A stretch of DNA of 64,000 nucleotides from JASHVB01 sp963762885 (GTDB taxonomy: Bacteria > Pseudomonadota > Alphaproteobacteria > Acetobacterales > Acetobacteraceae), in assembly GCA_963762885.1 (NCBI GenBank), contig CAVXNH010000115.1, positions 124,001 to 188,000 of the forward strand, read 5' to 3'. The notes beneath the pieces are model-generated. The model saw only the letters and a program-made list of their open reading frames with translations. It was not told the DNA's origin and ran no database searches. Shown here in pieces: positions 9,791-19,449 of this stretch (its first letter is position 1; every line of letters begins with the position of its first letter). The translations under genes were made by a program, and so were the position numbers.

Positions 9791-10992
9791 TAGTGTTGGG
9801 CCAGGACGCCTAATTTGCGCAGGCGGCCGATTTCATCCGCGTCGTAACCGGCTTCCCGCAACACATCTTCGCTGTGCTGCCCTAGCGATGGTGCGCGCCG
9901 TGGCGCCACCTTCAACTCGCCGTCGAGATGGAATGGGCTCGACACCGTCAGCGTCTCTCCGTCGGCAAATGGCACCAACGCGCCGATCGCCCGCATCTGT
10001 TCGTCGTGCGCCACGTCCTCCGTTTTGCCGACCACACCGAATGTGACGCCCACCGCATCGAGGATGCGGCGCCACTCCGGCATAGCCCGCGTCGCGAACA
10101 CCGCGTCGAGTTCTTCCACCAAGGCATTGGCATTCTTCTGCCGCGCCTGCTTCGTGGCGAAGCGCGGATCGTCGGCCAGTTCTTCGCGTCCGATCGCCGC
10201 GAGGAACGGCCGCAACTGCCGTTCCTCATTGAACAGCGCCATGATGAACCACCGACCGTCCCCGCACTGATAATGGTTCGCCAGCGCATTGGGCGCCTGT
10301 TCGCGCGGCGGGCGGTGCGGCATCGGTTCGCCGAACAACCGCGTCTGTACGAAGCAGCCATTCGCCCAAAGCCCATTCGCCAGCAATGACGAACTGACGA
10401 TGCCGCCTGCACCGGTCTTCTCCCGCCGGTACAACGCGGTAACGATCGCGGCATAAAGACCGGTGGCGCTGGGATGATCGCCCATGCCCGGGGCAGAGCG
10501 CGCCGGTACGGTATCGACATCCGCACGCACCGCGTCCATCAGTCCGGTGCGCGCCCAATAGGCGGTGGAATCAAATCCGGTCTTCGCCGCTTCCTCGCCG
10601 ACCTCGCCATAAGCGGTGAACGACGCATAGATCAGCCGCTGATTGAGCGGCAGCAGATCGGCTGGCGCCAGCTTCAGCCGATCGCGCACCGGCAATGGGA
10701 AATTGGTAACGAACACGTCGGCGCCGGCGACCAGGTGGTGCAGCACCTGGCGCCCCTCATCGTGCTTCAAATCCAGCGCCAGGCTGCGCTTGTTGCGCGA
10801 CGTCAACTGCCAATAATAATCGGTGGGCGCGTGCGGATTGGCACCGCGACCTCGCCACGGATCGCCCGTGCCAGGAGGTTCGATCTTGATCACGTCGGCG
10901 CCGAAATCGGACATGATCGTTGCCGCCGCCGGTCCGGCGATCCAGCTTGCGCAGTCGATCACCTTCAGCCCGGAAAACAGATGGTCTGACAT
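9790..10992 (-). CDS. Class III CoA-transferase (CaiB/BaiF family)
   Basis: About 400 residues from MSDHLFSGLKVIDCASWIAG. The opening GLKVID-x5-AGP followed by DFGADVIKIEPP is diagnostic of family III CoA-transferases. SAPGMGDHPSATGLYAAI carries the aspartate equivalent to the catalytic Asp169 of formyl-CoA transferase, and YRREKTGAGG follows as usual. The enzyme moves CoA between carboxylic acids; the acids cannot be inferred. The start is taken at 10992 because the same frame upstream belongs to the frameshifted end of cinA, which would otherwise be read as one 869-codon fusion. The gene follows cinA by 16 bases and ends against the family A repeat. Confidence 0.88.
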   Translation of the reverse strand: MSDHLFSGLKVIDCASWIAGPAAATIMSDFGADVIKIEPPGTGDPWRGRGANPHAPTDYYWQLTSRNKRSLALDLKHDEGRQVLHHLVAGADVFVTNFPLPVRDRLKLAPADLLPLNQRLIYASFTAYGEVGEEAAKTGFDSTAYWARTGLMDAVRADVDTVPARSAPGMGDHPSATGLYAAIVTALYRREKTGAGGIVSSSLLANGLWANGCFVQTRLFGEPMPHRPPREQAPNALANHYQCGDGRWFIMALFNEERQLRPFLAAIGREELADDPRFATKQARQKNANALVEELDAVFATRAMPEWRRILDAVGVTFGVVGKTEDVAHDEQMRAIGALVPFADGETLTVSSPFHLDGELKVAPRRAPSLGQHSEDVLREAGYDADEIGRLRKLGVLAQH

Positions 10993-11008
10993 GCTCTTCA
11001 CCGCGCTT

Positions 11009-12279
11009 TCACGTCTTCTCGAAATCGATCCGTTCGACCACCGGCAATCCCTGCAGCAGGCGCCGCAGACAATCCAGTGCCAACTCGGCGGCGCCGAGGC
11101 GCACCCACTCGCGCCCCCCAGCACGCGCGAGCGGCGGAACGCCACGTGTTCCGCGGTCGCGATACCGATCCAGATCGTGCCGCCGAAATCGATGCGGTCA
11201 GGACCGTCGTCCAGTTCGATCAGCACCACCAGCGCGTGCGTCGCACCGCAACGTTCCCGCGCCGCCCTCGCGACGGCCTCAGTCGCTTCCTGGGTCAACG
11301 GACCGGCGAGCTGCACGTCATCCAACCGCAAGAGACCGTGCAACTGCGTGGCGTCACGCACGACGATGCCGCGGCGGAACACATGCTCGGCGCCCGGCAA
11401 CGGCGCCATGCGCACGGCAATCTGACCGCCGGTAAAGGTTTCGACCACCGCCAGCGACCCCTGGCACCGCAACAGCGCGGCCAGCACGACCCCTTCCAGC
11501 GTCTGATCGTCCTCCGCCAGGATGAAGTTGCCGAGGCGCTTGCGAACCTCCACCTGCACCGGCTCCAGCTTGCGGCTGATATCCTCGGCATCGGTGCCAC
11601 GCACCGTCAGCTTCGTCTCGATCTGCGGGTAATGCGCGCGGAAGCCCAGTTTGACCGATCCGTCCGGCACCATTTCCTCAACGCCGGTCAGCAACTGATC
11701 GACATGCGATTCGCCCAGCCCATAGGAATGGAAGCGCTTGAGGAAGATCGACGTTGGCGCCCCGCTGCGCGCCAGCAGCCGCGGAATGATTTGCTCCTCC
11801 AACATCCGCCGCAGCTCGCGCGGCACACCCGGTGTGAAGAAGAACCGCGCACGCCCAATATCCATGGCGAACCCGCACGCGGTGCCAATCGGATTGTCCA
11901 GCATCTCCGCACCGACCGGTAGCATCGCCTGCTTGCGGTTGTTGGGAGGCATGTTGCGCGCGCGGCGGGAGAAGAATTCCTCCATGCGCGCCAGCCACTC
12001 CTCGTGCAGTTCAAGTTCCACGCCGGCTGCCTGGGCCGCGACTTCCTGCGACAGGTCATCCACCGTCGGACCCAGACCACCATTGACGATAACCGCATCG
12101 GCGCGCCCGCCGGTGTGCAGAAACGCCTGCAACAGACTTTCGCGATCGTCGCCGACCGTGGTGCCCCAATGGACAGAAAGCCCGACATCTTCGAGCTTCT
12201 GTGCCATGTAGCTGAAATTGGTGTTGACGATCTTGCCGGTCAGAACTTCATCGCCCGTGCAGATGATCTCGATGCGCAT
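11009..12279 (-). CDS. cinA: CinA family protein (one frameshift near the C-terminus)
   Basis: The N-terminal MoCF-like domain (about residues 1-170) has IICTGDEVLTGKIVNTN and VNGGLGPTVDD, diagnostic of CinA/YfaY. A COG1546 pyridine-nucleotide amidohydrolase domain follows. Its usual ESCTGG motif reads ETFTGG here. CinA proteins take part in NAD recycling (NMN deamidase and/or ADP-ribose pyrophosphatase) and are linked to competence. The start at 12279 follows GGAGAG. A run of six C on the plus strand (11114-11119) appears one base short: adding one gives REWVRLGAAELALDCLRRLL and a stop at 11009, whereas the printed frame runs into the CoA-transferase gene. The gene pair is probably an operon. 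Confidence 0.8.
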
Positions 12280-12370
12280 GTCTCTCCATCCTCCCGCGCC
12301 TAGCTTGCGGGTTGTGCGCGCCGAGGGCAAGCTGGCCGGGAAAATCGCGGCAAACCGGAGGAACCTGCCC

Positions 12371-12928
12371 ATGGCCAAGCTGCTGTCGCACCTGCCCACA
12401 CGGCTGCACCACCATGCCTATGTCGTGAAGGACCAGGAGAAGAACCGGCAATTCTTCGAGGACGTGCTGGGGATTCCGTTGGCCGCGACCTGGTGCGAAC
12501 GCCACTTCAGCCCTTGGGTCAAGCGGGACGTGGCGTTCTGCCACACCTTCTATGCACTCGGCGATGGCGGCGCGCTGGCATTCTTCTCGTTTGCCGATGA
12601 CGAGGTTTATCGCAAGACGCAGGCGGAAAAGCCTGCCGAGATCGGCAGTTTCGACCATGTGGCGTTCAAGGTGGACGATGCGTCCTATGACGAATTGATC
12701 GCGCGCGTGAAGGCCGCCGACGTCGCGGTGCGGGAAACCGATCACGGCTATTGCCGGTCGATGTATTGCACCTCGCCGGACGGGCTGATCGTCGAGTTCA
12801 CCGTCGATCCGCCGAACGCGGCGGAGATCGATGCGATCCGCCGCGCCGACGCGCACGCTGAACTGGCGCGCTGGATGGCCGGCGACCACCGCACCAACAA
12901 CGACCTGCGGACACGTGAAGCGGCGTAG
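12371..12928 (+). CDS. VOC (glyoxalase/dioxygenase fold) family protein
   Basis: A 185-residue single VOC unit pair. The metal-site positions of the superfamily can be recognised: HHHAYVVKD in the first beta-alpha module, FDHVAFKV opening the second, and the glutamate in GLIVEFTVDP. Members include ring-cleaving dioxygenases, glyoxalases and resistance proteins; this one cannot be assigned to a reaction. The start at 12371 is preceded by CCGGAGGAACC, and the longer reading upstream overlaps the cinA promoter on the other strand and is unlikely. It converges with the cupin gene, whose stop is four bases beyond its own. Confidence 0.8.
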   Translation: MAKLLSHLPTRLHHHAYVVKDQEKNRQFFEDVLGIPLAATWCERHFSPWVKRDVAFCHTFYALGDGGALAFFSFADDEVYRKTQAEKPAEIGSFDHVAFKVDDASYDELIARVKAADVAVRETDHGYCRSMYCTSPDGLIVEFTVDPPNAAEIDAIRRADAHAELARWMAGDHRTNNDLRTREAA

Positions 12929-12931
12929 CGG

Positions 12932-13428
12932 CTACGCGCCCCACAGCCGCACTAGCGGCCCCTGCCCGCCCACCACGGGATCGGCGTTCGGCGCCACGAC
13001 CTTCGTGATGTTGCGGACGACCGCGTCATGCTCGGCCGGATCGCCCCGATGCTGGTCCGGGCGCGCGGTGTTATCCGGATAGGCGCCAACGATCAGCAGG
13101 TCGGGCGACTTGTCGATTCTGCAATGACCGACCCCGGCCGGCAGCACCACGACGTCGCCGGCCTGCACGTCCAGCGTTTCGCCGCTCGGACCACCGAACT
13201 GGACCTTGGCGTGGCCACGGGCAACTCCCAGCGCCTCGTGCGCATTGCTGTGAAAATGCTGGAACGGATGCACGCTGTCGCGCCAGGCCGGCGGCCAGCG
13301 GTTGGCGGCAAACAGCTTCTCGATCGCCACTGGATCGGGCGGCACCGCACCGCGATAGACCAGCATCGGCAGTTTGGAGTTGGGATTGCGCCATCATCGG
13401 GGAAGGTGAATGTCAGTGGCTCGCTCAT
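12932..13428 (-). CDS. Cupin protein (YjlB-like), one frameshift
   Basis: A small single-domain cupin of about 165 residues. The first 15 codons (MSEPLTFTFPDDGAIP) lie in one frame and the rest, from LPMLVYRGAVPPD, in another; one base is missing near 13384. The cupin core has HFHSNAHEALGVARG (motif 1, His and Glu ligands) and GDVVVLPAGVGHCRI (motif 2, His ligand). Homologues of B. subtilis YjlB have the same N-terminus and an unknown, probably metal-dependent, function. It diverges from the sulfotransferase gene with only 30 bases between starts, so both must share an overlapping promoter zone. Confidence 0.75.
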
Positions 13429-13458
13429 GCTTCGTCACTCCGCTGAGGTTGGTGGATT

Positions 13459-14484
13459 ATGCCCGATCGGGCCCCGTTCTTCATTATCGGCGCCGGCCGC
13501 TCGGGCACCACGTTGCTGCGGTTGATCCTGGCTGGCCATTCGCACCTGCATATTCCGTCCGAAACCTGGTTCCTCGATCCCCTGGTGCGGGAGTTTCCGC
13601 TGGCCGGCACGTTGACGCAACCACAACTTGAACGCGCGATCGAGACGATGGTTCGGCATGAGCGCTGGCCCGATATGGCACTTTCCGAGACCGAGTTGCG
13701 GTGCCAGGCGGGGGCGCTGACCCAGCCGACGCTGGTGAGCCTGATCGACATCGTCTACGCTCATCTGCTGAGGGAAAGCAGTAAACAGCGGCTGGGCGAC
13801 AAGACGCCGCACTATTTTGCGATCGTGCCGCAGTTGGCGACACTTTATCCCGACGCAAAGTTCATTCACCTGGTACGCGACGGACGCGATGTTGCGATCT
13901 CCTGGATCGATGCGGGCTGGCAGCGCTACTATGATGCGGGCTTCGCGTGGCCGGCGGCGATGGCGCATCTGCGCCGCGATAGCGCCGTATATCCGGATCG
14001 CATGCTTGAGGTTCATTACGAAGACATGGTGCGAGCCCCGGCCGAGACTGCATGCCTGATCTGCGCTTTTCTTGGCGAGACCTTCGAGCAGGAGATGCTC
14101 GATTGGCAGGGCAGGACGGGGATGGTGGTGTCGCGCGATCGGCATCTGCATACACGTTTGCAGCAGCCGCTTTCGAACGATGCGATTGCGGTGTGGCGGC
14201 GACGCTTGTCGGCGGTTGCGTGCTTCACCATGGAAGCGTGCCTGCATCGCGAACTGGTGCAGGGCGGGTACACGCTGCGATTTTCCGCGCGCGGATGGGG
14301 GCCGCTGTTCGGTCTTACGGCGGGGCTGTTGCGAGCGCTGGCGCCGTTGCTGGCGCGTGGCATTCCGTATTTGCAAAAGCGCCGGATGCTGCCGAGGAAA
14401 GTGTACCTTGTGATGCCAACCCGCCGAACGGTTGAGTCTCGACTGCTTCGCACGGACCGCCCCAACCGTCATGGCCGGGCTTGA
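13459..14484 (+). CDS. Sulfotransferase family protein
   Basis: A 341-residue PAPS-dependent sulfotransferase-like protein. The 5'-phosphosulfate loop is FFIIGAGRSGTTLLRLIL at residues 7-24 and the 3'-phosphate site is FIHLVRDGRDVAISW near residue 136; both match the Sulfotransfer_3 group. It likely transfers sulfate to a carbohydrate or lipid acceptor, which would suit the polysaccharide ABC exporter at 19450, though they are 5 kb apart. The last 15 to 20 residues (ending RPNRHGRA) are translated from a family C dispersed repeat, so the original C-terminus has been replaced. No signal peptide is present. Confidence 0.82.
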   Translation: MPDRAPFFIIGAGRSGTTLLRLILAGHSHLHIPSETWFLDPLVREFPLAGTLTQPQLERAIETMVRHERWPDMALSETELRCQAGALTQPTLVSLIDIVYAHLLRESSKQRLGDKTPHYFAIVPQLATLYPDAKFIHLVRDGRDVAISWIDAGWQRYYDAGFAWPAAMAHLRRDSAVYPDRMLEVHYEDMVRAPAETACLICAFLGETFEQEMLDWQGRTGMVVSRDRHLHTRLQQPLSNDAIAVWRRRLSAVACFTMEACLHRELVQGGYTLRFSARGWGPLFGLTAGLLRALAPLLARGIPYLQKRRMLPRKVYLVMPTRRTVESRLLRTDRPNRHGRA

Positions 14485-14577
14485 CCCGACCATCTATGCA
14501 GCATGGTGCCGCGAAAGATGGCCGGGTCAAGCCCGGCCATGACGGTTGGGGTCCGGCCATGACGGTTGGGGCGGTTC
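14428..14577. repeat. Family C intergenic repeat cluster overlapping the sulfotransferase 3' end
   Basis: The unit cccaaccgtcatggccgggc occurs at 14461, then again in inverse orientation at 14541 and 14563, forming nested hairpins. The left part, from tctcgactgcttcgcac, is also found at 35203-35220 joined to the same unit, which shows that this longer stretch belongs to the repeat. Other copies or relatives are at 35203, 39726, 50980 and 54363. Confidence 0.8.
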
Positions 14578-14632
14578 GTGCCGTGCGTCAATCGATTGGC
14601 GGGTTGGTATGACGTGTGGGGCGACACCGGCC

Positions 14633-15886
14633 TTAACGAAACCGCGACGCGGCATAAGGCGCCAGATCGATCGACGGCGGCTTTCCGCTGATCAGGTCTG
14701 CAACCAACCGCGCCGTTGTTGCTCCCGCAGTCAGTCCGACATGGCCGTGCCCAAACGCGTGCAACACATCGGGACAACCCGATGCCGGACCGATGCATGG
14801 CAGTCCATCCGGCGTGGAAGGTCGATGTCCCATCCAGGTCTTCACCTGCAAATCCGCCGGCAATCCAGGAAACACCTTGCGCGCGAAATCGCGCAGCACA
14901 TCCGCCCGCGCCCAGTTCGGCGGCGCCGCCAGTCCGGCAAGTTCAACCTGCCCTGCAAGCCGCAAGCCTTGCGGCGTCATGACGCACGCCATCTTGCCGT
15001 CGCTGGGCATCACCTGGTTGCGTGGCTCGATGCCGGGATTTTGGATCAGCACATGGTAGCCACGTTCGGTTTCCAACGGCACGCGATCACCCGCCGAGGC
15101 TGCCAGCATCTTGGACCATGCGCCGGCGGCGATCACCGCCTTGTCGCAATCGATATCACCCGCGTCTGTGCGCACGGCACGCAAGCGGCGGCCTTCGATG
15201 CGTAGGCCCGTCGCCTGCGCACGCCGATGGGTCGCACCAAGCGCGCACGCGTGCTGCACCAGGGCGCTCACATACGCACCGGGATCGCGGCACTGGCCGT
15301 TCTCCTCCACTAACACGGCGAACTTGTAGCGCCGGTCCAGCGTTGGCTCGCGCTGGCGCAGTTCCTCTTCCGACAATTCGATCCACCGCACGCCGTTCTC
15401 GCGCCGCAAGCGCCAGGACAGGGCTTCGGCTTCGAAATCGGTGCGGCTGGGGAAGACAAACAGGCCGCCGTGCCGCGTGATCAGGTCGCCCACCCCGGCC
15501 TCTTCCGCCAGCCGCCGGTGGCGTTCCGGAGCTTCCAGCAATAACGGGCGCAAGGCACGCGCGATGGCCGCAACTCGCTCTTGGGTCGCGCCGGCGCGCA
15601 CAAAGCGCCACAGCCACGGCAGCAAACGTGGCAGATAGGACCAGCGAATTGCCAATGGCCCGAGCGGATCTGCCAAATAGCCCGGCACCTTGCGCCACAG
15701 CCCCGGGGCTGTCGGTGGCACAACCGAACTCGGATTGAGCAGGGTGCCATTGCCATAGCTGGCGGCTTGCTCGCCGCCGGGATCGCCGGATTCGACGATC
15801 GTCACGCGATGTCCATCGCGCAGCAACTCGACCGCGGTGGCCGCGCCAACGATACCCGCGCCGATCACCACGACGTGGTGGGTCAT
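14633..15886 (-). CDS. FAD-dependent D-amino-acid dehydrogenase-like oxidoreductase (DadA family)
   Basis: A complete 417-residue DAO-superfamily flavoprotein: VVVIGAGIVGAATAVELLRDG is the N-terminal FAD-binding motif, and a C-terminal GHGHVGLTAGATTARLVADL closes the FAD site. SYGNGTLLNPSS resembles the A-x-x-N-A-G segment of DadA. Such enzymes oxidise D-amino acids or secondary amines and pass electrons to the respiratory chain. It begins 18 bases after the likely stop of the upstream binding-protein gene, so substrate uptake and oxidation may be co-expressed. The amine substrate is unknown. Confidence 0.82.
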   Translation of the reverse strand: MTHHVVVIGAGIVGAATAVELLRDGHRVTIVESGDPGGEQAASYGNGTLLNPSSVVPPTAPGLWRKVPGYLADPLGPLAIRWSYLPRLLPWLWRFVRAGATQERVAAIARALRPLLLEAPERHRRLAEEAGVGDLITRHGGLFVFPSRTDFEAEALSWRLRRENGVRWIELSEEELRQREPTLDRRYKFAVLVEENGQCRDPGAYVSALVQHACALGATHRRAQATGLRIEGRRLRAVRTDAGDIDCDKAVIAAGAWSKMLAASAGDRVPLETERGYHVLIQNPGIEPRNQVMPSDGKMACVMTPQGLRLAGQVELAGLAAPPNWARADVLRDFARKVFPGLPADLQVKTWMGHRPSTPDGLPCIGPASGCPDVLHAFGHGHVGLTAGATTARLVADLISGKPPSIDLAPYAASRFR

Positions 15887-15903
15887 CGCACAGTGCTCTC
15901 GCG

Positions 15904-17486
15904 CTACGCGTTTTCTTCACGCCGTAAAACTGCGGCCAGCCGTCGCGAATATCGGTCAGATAGTTATGAAACGCGGTCGGCTGGTCGGACATGCCCAGCG
16001 GCACGTAAGACGGGCTCTGGTAGAATTCCACCTGCATCTGCTCCGCAACCTTCTTCTGCGCGGCGAGATCGGGAGCTTCGAACCATGCCTGGCGCAAGTC
16101 CTCCATCTTCGGATCCGTCGGCCAACCGAACCAGCTTCCCTTCGTTCCACTGCTCTGGATGGCGATGTTAGGCGCGGGCGAGACGTTCCCAAATCCGCCA
16201 AGGAACGTATAGAAAATATTCCAACCACCCTTGTCGTTCGGCTCCTGGCTGGCCCGCCGCTGCACCACCGTGCCCCATTCCATCGACTGGAAATCGGTGT
16301 TCATGCCGATCTTCTTCAACGTATCGGAAGCCACCTGCGCTTCTGCCCAGATCGTGGGGATCGTCGATGCGGCGAGGATCACCACCTTCTCGCCCTTGTA
16401 TCCGGCGGCAATCAGATCCTGCTTCAGCTTGTCGTAATTCTTGGGACCGCGGGTGATTTCGACCCCGACCGTGCTGGCCATCGGCGTGCCGGGAACGAAG
16501 ATGCCGACATCTGTCTTGATCAGGCTCGGATCAGCGCCCGCGACCGCCTCCATCACCTCCTTCTGATCGATCGCCGCGAGCACGACGCGACGGATCGCCG
16601 GATTATCGAACGGCGGGAACAGGTGATTGAAGCGCAGACAGCCGATTTCGCCCGTGCGATCCTTGACCGCCAGGGTCAGGTCCTTGCTGCGCTTTAGTTG
16701 CGGTACCAGGTCGATGGTCGGGTTCTCCCACCAGTCGATCTCGCCCTGTGTCAGAGCCGCCGACGCGGTAGCAGGATCGGGAATGAAGTTCCACACGACG
16801 CGGTCGACATAGACGATCTTCGGACCGGCATTGAAGCTTGGTTTGCCGTCCTTGCGCGGTACGTATTTGTCGTTCTTCGTATAAACCACGCGCTGACCGG
16901 GAATGCGTTCCGACGCGACAAACTTGAATGGTCCGCTGCCCATCGCGTCGGTGACCTGCTTCATCGCGTCGGTCATCGCCGAATGCTCTGGCATGATTAC
17001 GCAATACACCTGCGCCAGCGCGTTGGGCAGCAACGCGAAAGGCCGCTTGAGCCGGAAACGGATCACCTTGTCGGACGGCGCAGAGATCTCATCGACCCGC
17101 GCCATCAGCGCGCCGCCAAACGGGTCGCGCTTGGAAAAACGCTCGATGGACGCAGCGCAATCCTTCGCCAGTACCGGAGTGCCGTCGTGAAACGCCAGGC
17201 CCTCGCGCAGAGTAAGCTCCCACAGCTTACCGTCATCCTCGGTCTTGGCGCCATCGACCATCTGCGGCTGTACATTGAAACCGGCATCGTAGCCGTACAG
17301 CGTGTCATACACGGCGAGCGAGAAGTTGCGGGTGATGTCCGCAGTGGTCCAAACGGGATCGAGCGAGACCAGGTCGGCGTGCGGGGTAAAAATGATGGTC
17401 TTGGCGTCATCCGCATGCACGATGCGGGGGGCGGCCAGTGCAGTAGCCCCGGCAATAGCCGTCTTCAGAACGTCCCTACGCCGCAT
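15904..17486 (-). CDS. ABC transporter periplasmic binding protein, SBP_bac_5 (peptide/nickel/opine type)
   Basis: A 527-residue extracellular solute-binding protein. It has a Tat-like signal (MRRRDVLKTAIAGATALAAP), then family 5 hallmarks including VSLDPVWTTADITRNFSLAVYD, TLREGLAFHDGTPVLAKD and GSGPFKFVASE. As printed, the frame misses its stop after YGVKK and continues for about 230 more codons antisense-like through the next gene. The T4 run at 15911-15914 probably lacks one base, and restoring it gives a TAG at 15904. No permease or ATPase genes are nearby, so the protein is an orphan that must use a transporter encoded elsewhere. The adjoining oxidase suggests an amino acid, opine or dipeptide ligand. 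Confidence 0.82.
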
Positions 17487-17645
17487 TTTCGTCGTCTCCT
17501 CGCCAGGCGGTATCGCAAACTCCTACTCCACCCAGCCTGGGGCAGCAATCGCCGAAGGGACTGCGGCCCGCCCATGGATAGGTCGTTACAAATTGCTGGC
17601 GTCAGGAGAAGCGTGAACGCCGTGTCAGACGTCCAATCCGCTTTG

Positions 17646-18794
17646 CTACGACTGCGACTCCGGCGACACGACCACGCAACCTAGCCGGCCGCGGCCGAGC
17701 TTTTCGCACGCCTGCACTGCCGCCTCATGCGACAGCCCGGTCAGCCGCGCGCGCCACAGCACGCCGTGGGATGCGTGCACGCTGGCGACATAGGGATGCG
17801 CCACCGCCAACTCGACATGCGCATGTTCGCGCGCGTTGCCCAGCGCGAGACGCGCCTGACTTTCGTTGGCGAAGGCGCCGACCTGGATCGCCCAGTCGCC
17901 GTTCGCCGGCCCTCCGGCCCCGAGATGTCGGAACGGCACCGGTTCGGCATTGGCCGACGCGATAATGTGGAAGCCGCCGTGCGACGGCGGAGGCGGAGGC
18001 GGCGCCACCATTGCGTATTGCTGCGGTACCGGCGTCGCCGCCGGTCGCGGCGGTTCGGGAAGTTGCGCGACCTGGACAGGAACGTAGGCCGGTATACGAC
18101 CACCACCGCCGTTCCGGCTGGCGAATTGCGTCGAGCGGCCGTAGCGGTTGCCTGGCGGAATGGAGGTCGGCAGCGCGTTCATCGCGTATTGCTCGGCAGG
18201 CGAACGATGCTGGGGATACACCCCAACGATGTTGGGGCCGATCATCGCCACGTAATGTCGCGTCTCATCCGGCAACGGGCGGTTGTTGCTAAGATAGTCG
18301 TCCAAGCGGTTCGGCCCGGCATTGTACGCGGCGAGGAACCCGGGCGAGCCGTAGATGTCGTACATCTCGCGCATATAGGCCACGCCGGCGAGAATATTAT
18401 TGTGCGGATCGAACGGATCGTCGCCCAGGCTGTACCGTTGGCGAAGTTCGTCATAGGTCTGCGGCATCACCTGCATCAGCCCCATCGCGCCGGCGCCGGA
18501 CGTGATGAGTTGGCCGTTGCGATATTCGTTGCCACCGGACTCCACGTGCATGACGGAGCGCACCCACAGCTCGGGCACATCGAAGCGCGCGGACGCTTCG
18601 CGGATATACGGACCCCACGGGTCTTCCGGCGGTCCCGGCGGAACGTAGTTGTTGCGCGCATGCTCTGCGTAACGTGCGGCTTCCTGGGTCGCCGACGGAC
18701 CGGGTGTCTGCGACGCGCAGGCGGCGAGCAAGGCGAGAACGCCGAACGAAGCGGTAACGCGGGTCAGGCGAGCGACGCGAGTGTAGCGAGGCAT
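17646..18794 (-). CDS. Lytic transglycosylase lipoprotein with C-terminal SPOR domain
   Basis: A 382-residue cell-wall protein. A lipoprotein signal ends at LALLAACAS. The SLT domain (about residues 55-190) has the catalytic glutamate in SVMHVESGGNEY, plus GAMGLMQVMPQT and FLAAYNAGPNRL. A proline-rich linker with an eight-proline run follows. A SPOR domain, starting GDWAIQVGAFANESQA, binds denuded septal peptidoglycan. It should cleave the MurNAc-GlcNAc bond at the outer membrane's inner face, perhaps at division sites. The start at 18794 follows ACGGAGGTCC; a longer reading upstream lacks a signal sequence and overlaps the opposite gene's promoter. Confidence 0.88.
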   Translation of the reverse strand: MPRYTRVARLTRVTASFGVLALLAACASQTPGPSATQEAARYAEHARNNYVPPGPPEDPWGPYIREASARFDVPELWVRSVMHVESGGNEYRNGQLITSGAGAMGLMQVMPQTYDELRQRYSLGDDPFDPHNNILAGVAYMREMYDIYGSPGFLAAYNAGPNRLDDYLSNNRPLPDETRHYVAMIGPNIVGVYPQHRSPAEQYAMNALPTSIPPGNRYGRSTQFASRNGGGGRIPAYVPVQVAQLPEPPRPAATPVPQQYAMVAPPPPPPSHGGFHIIASANAEPVPFRHLGAGGPANGDWAIQVGAFANESQARLALGNAREHAHVELAVAHPYVASVHASHGVLWRARLTGLSHEAAVQACEKLGRGRLGCVVVSPESQS

Positions 18795-19020
18795 CCGAAA
18801 GGGACCTCCGTCGTGGCGCGGCCGCAATGGCCGGAGGGCACGGCGGCCGGATGGCCGTCGCTTGAGGTGGGCAGGCAGGAAACGCCCGTAAGTCCTTATA
18901 GCAGATCGCTGATCGGCGCAAGATCGTATCGCAACCCCCGAGCGGGGCCAATTGCCGCTTGCGCAGGGGGGCGAAATTTGCACGATCACGCAACGGCGAT
19001 CAACCGGTGGAATTGGATCG

Positions 19021-19380
19021 ATGATGTTGCGACCTGGTAGATTTTGCGCGCTGCTGATGCTCGCCGGCTGCGCGATGCACACAGAACAACCTACGCCAAC
19101 GGTGCAGGCTGCTCCGACGCCGCCGGCCGGTGTGTCGGGCACCATCCTGGCGATGCGGCCGGTGCCGACGGAAGCGCCGGGACCCACGCGCATCCTGTTG
19201 TCCAGCCTGGGCGGCCCGGGCGCGAATTCCGATGCCCACGTCTACGAATTCATCGTTCGCACCCAAAGCGGTACGACGCTGTCCATCGTCCAGCCGCAAA
19301 CCGGCGATTTGCGGCCGGGTGAGCATGTCAGCATCCTGAGCGGCGCGGAAACCCGCATCGATGCGGCGCCGAGCGACTGA
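19021..19380 (+). CDS. Small putative lipoprotein, function unknown
   Basis: A 119-residue protein with a lipoprotein signal (MMLRPGRFCALLMLAGCAM; lipobox LAGC), a threonine/proline-rich spacer and a compact C-terminal part of about 75 residues. That part, with AHVYEFIVRTQSGTTLSIVQ and LRPGEHVSILSG, looks like a small beta-barrel. Comparable small lipoproteins of the Pcp/SlyB type have a glycine-zipper; none is seen here. Two adjacent ATG codons (19021, 19024) can serve as start. It diverges from the lytic transglycosylase gene, and envelope function is likely. Confidence 0.65.
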   Translation: MMLRPGRFCALLMLAGCAMHTEQPTPTVQAAPTPPAGVSGTILAMRPVPTEAPGPTRILLSSLGGPGANSDAHVYEFIVRTQSGTTLSIVQPQTGDLRPGEHVSILSGAETRIDAAPSD

Positions 19381-19449
19381 AAGCCTCCGCCAACCCGTTC
19401 CACCGTGCGGTTGCCCCAGCCGGATGGATAGGCTATCCGCCCGCGGCGC

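Noticed and set aside
9790..12399. A single 869-codon open frame joining CinA and CoA-transferase
   Set aside because: The linker is out-of-frame CinA sequence. The proper CinA C-terminus and stop are found in the next frame after a homopolymer indel, so this is not a true fusion.
15156..17486. A 776-codon frame fusing the family 5 binding protein with extra sequence
   Set aside because: Beyond residue 527 it is the neighbouring oxidase gene read in a wrong frame. A TAG at 15904 ends the gene if one base of a T run is restored.
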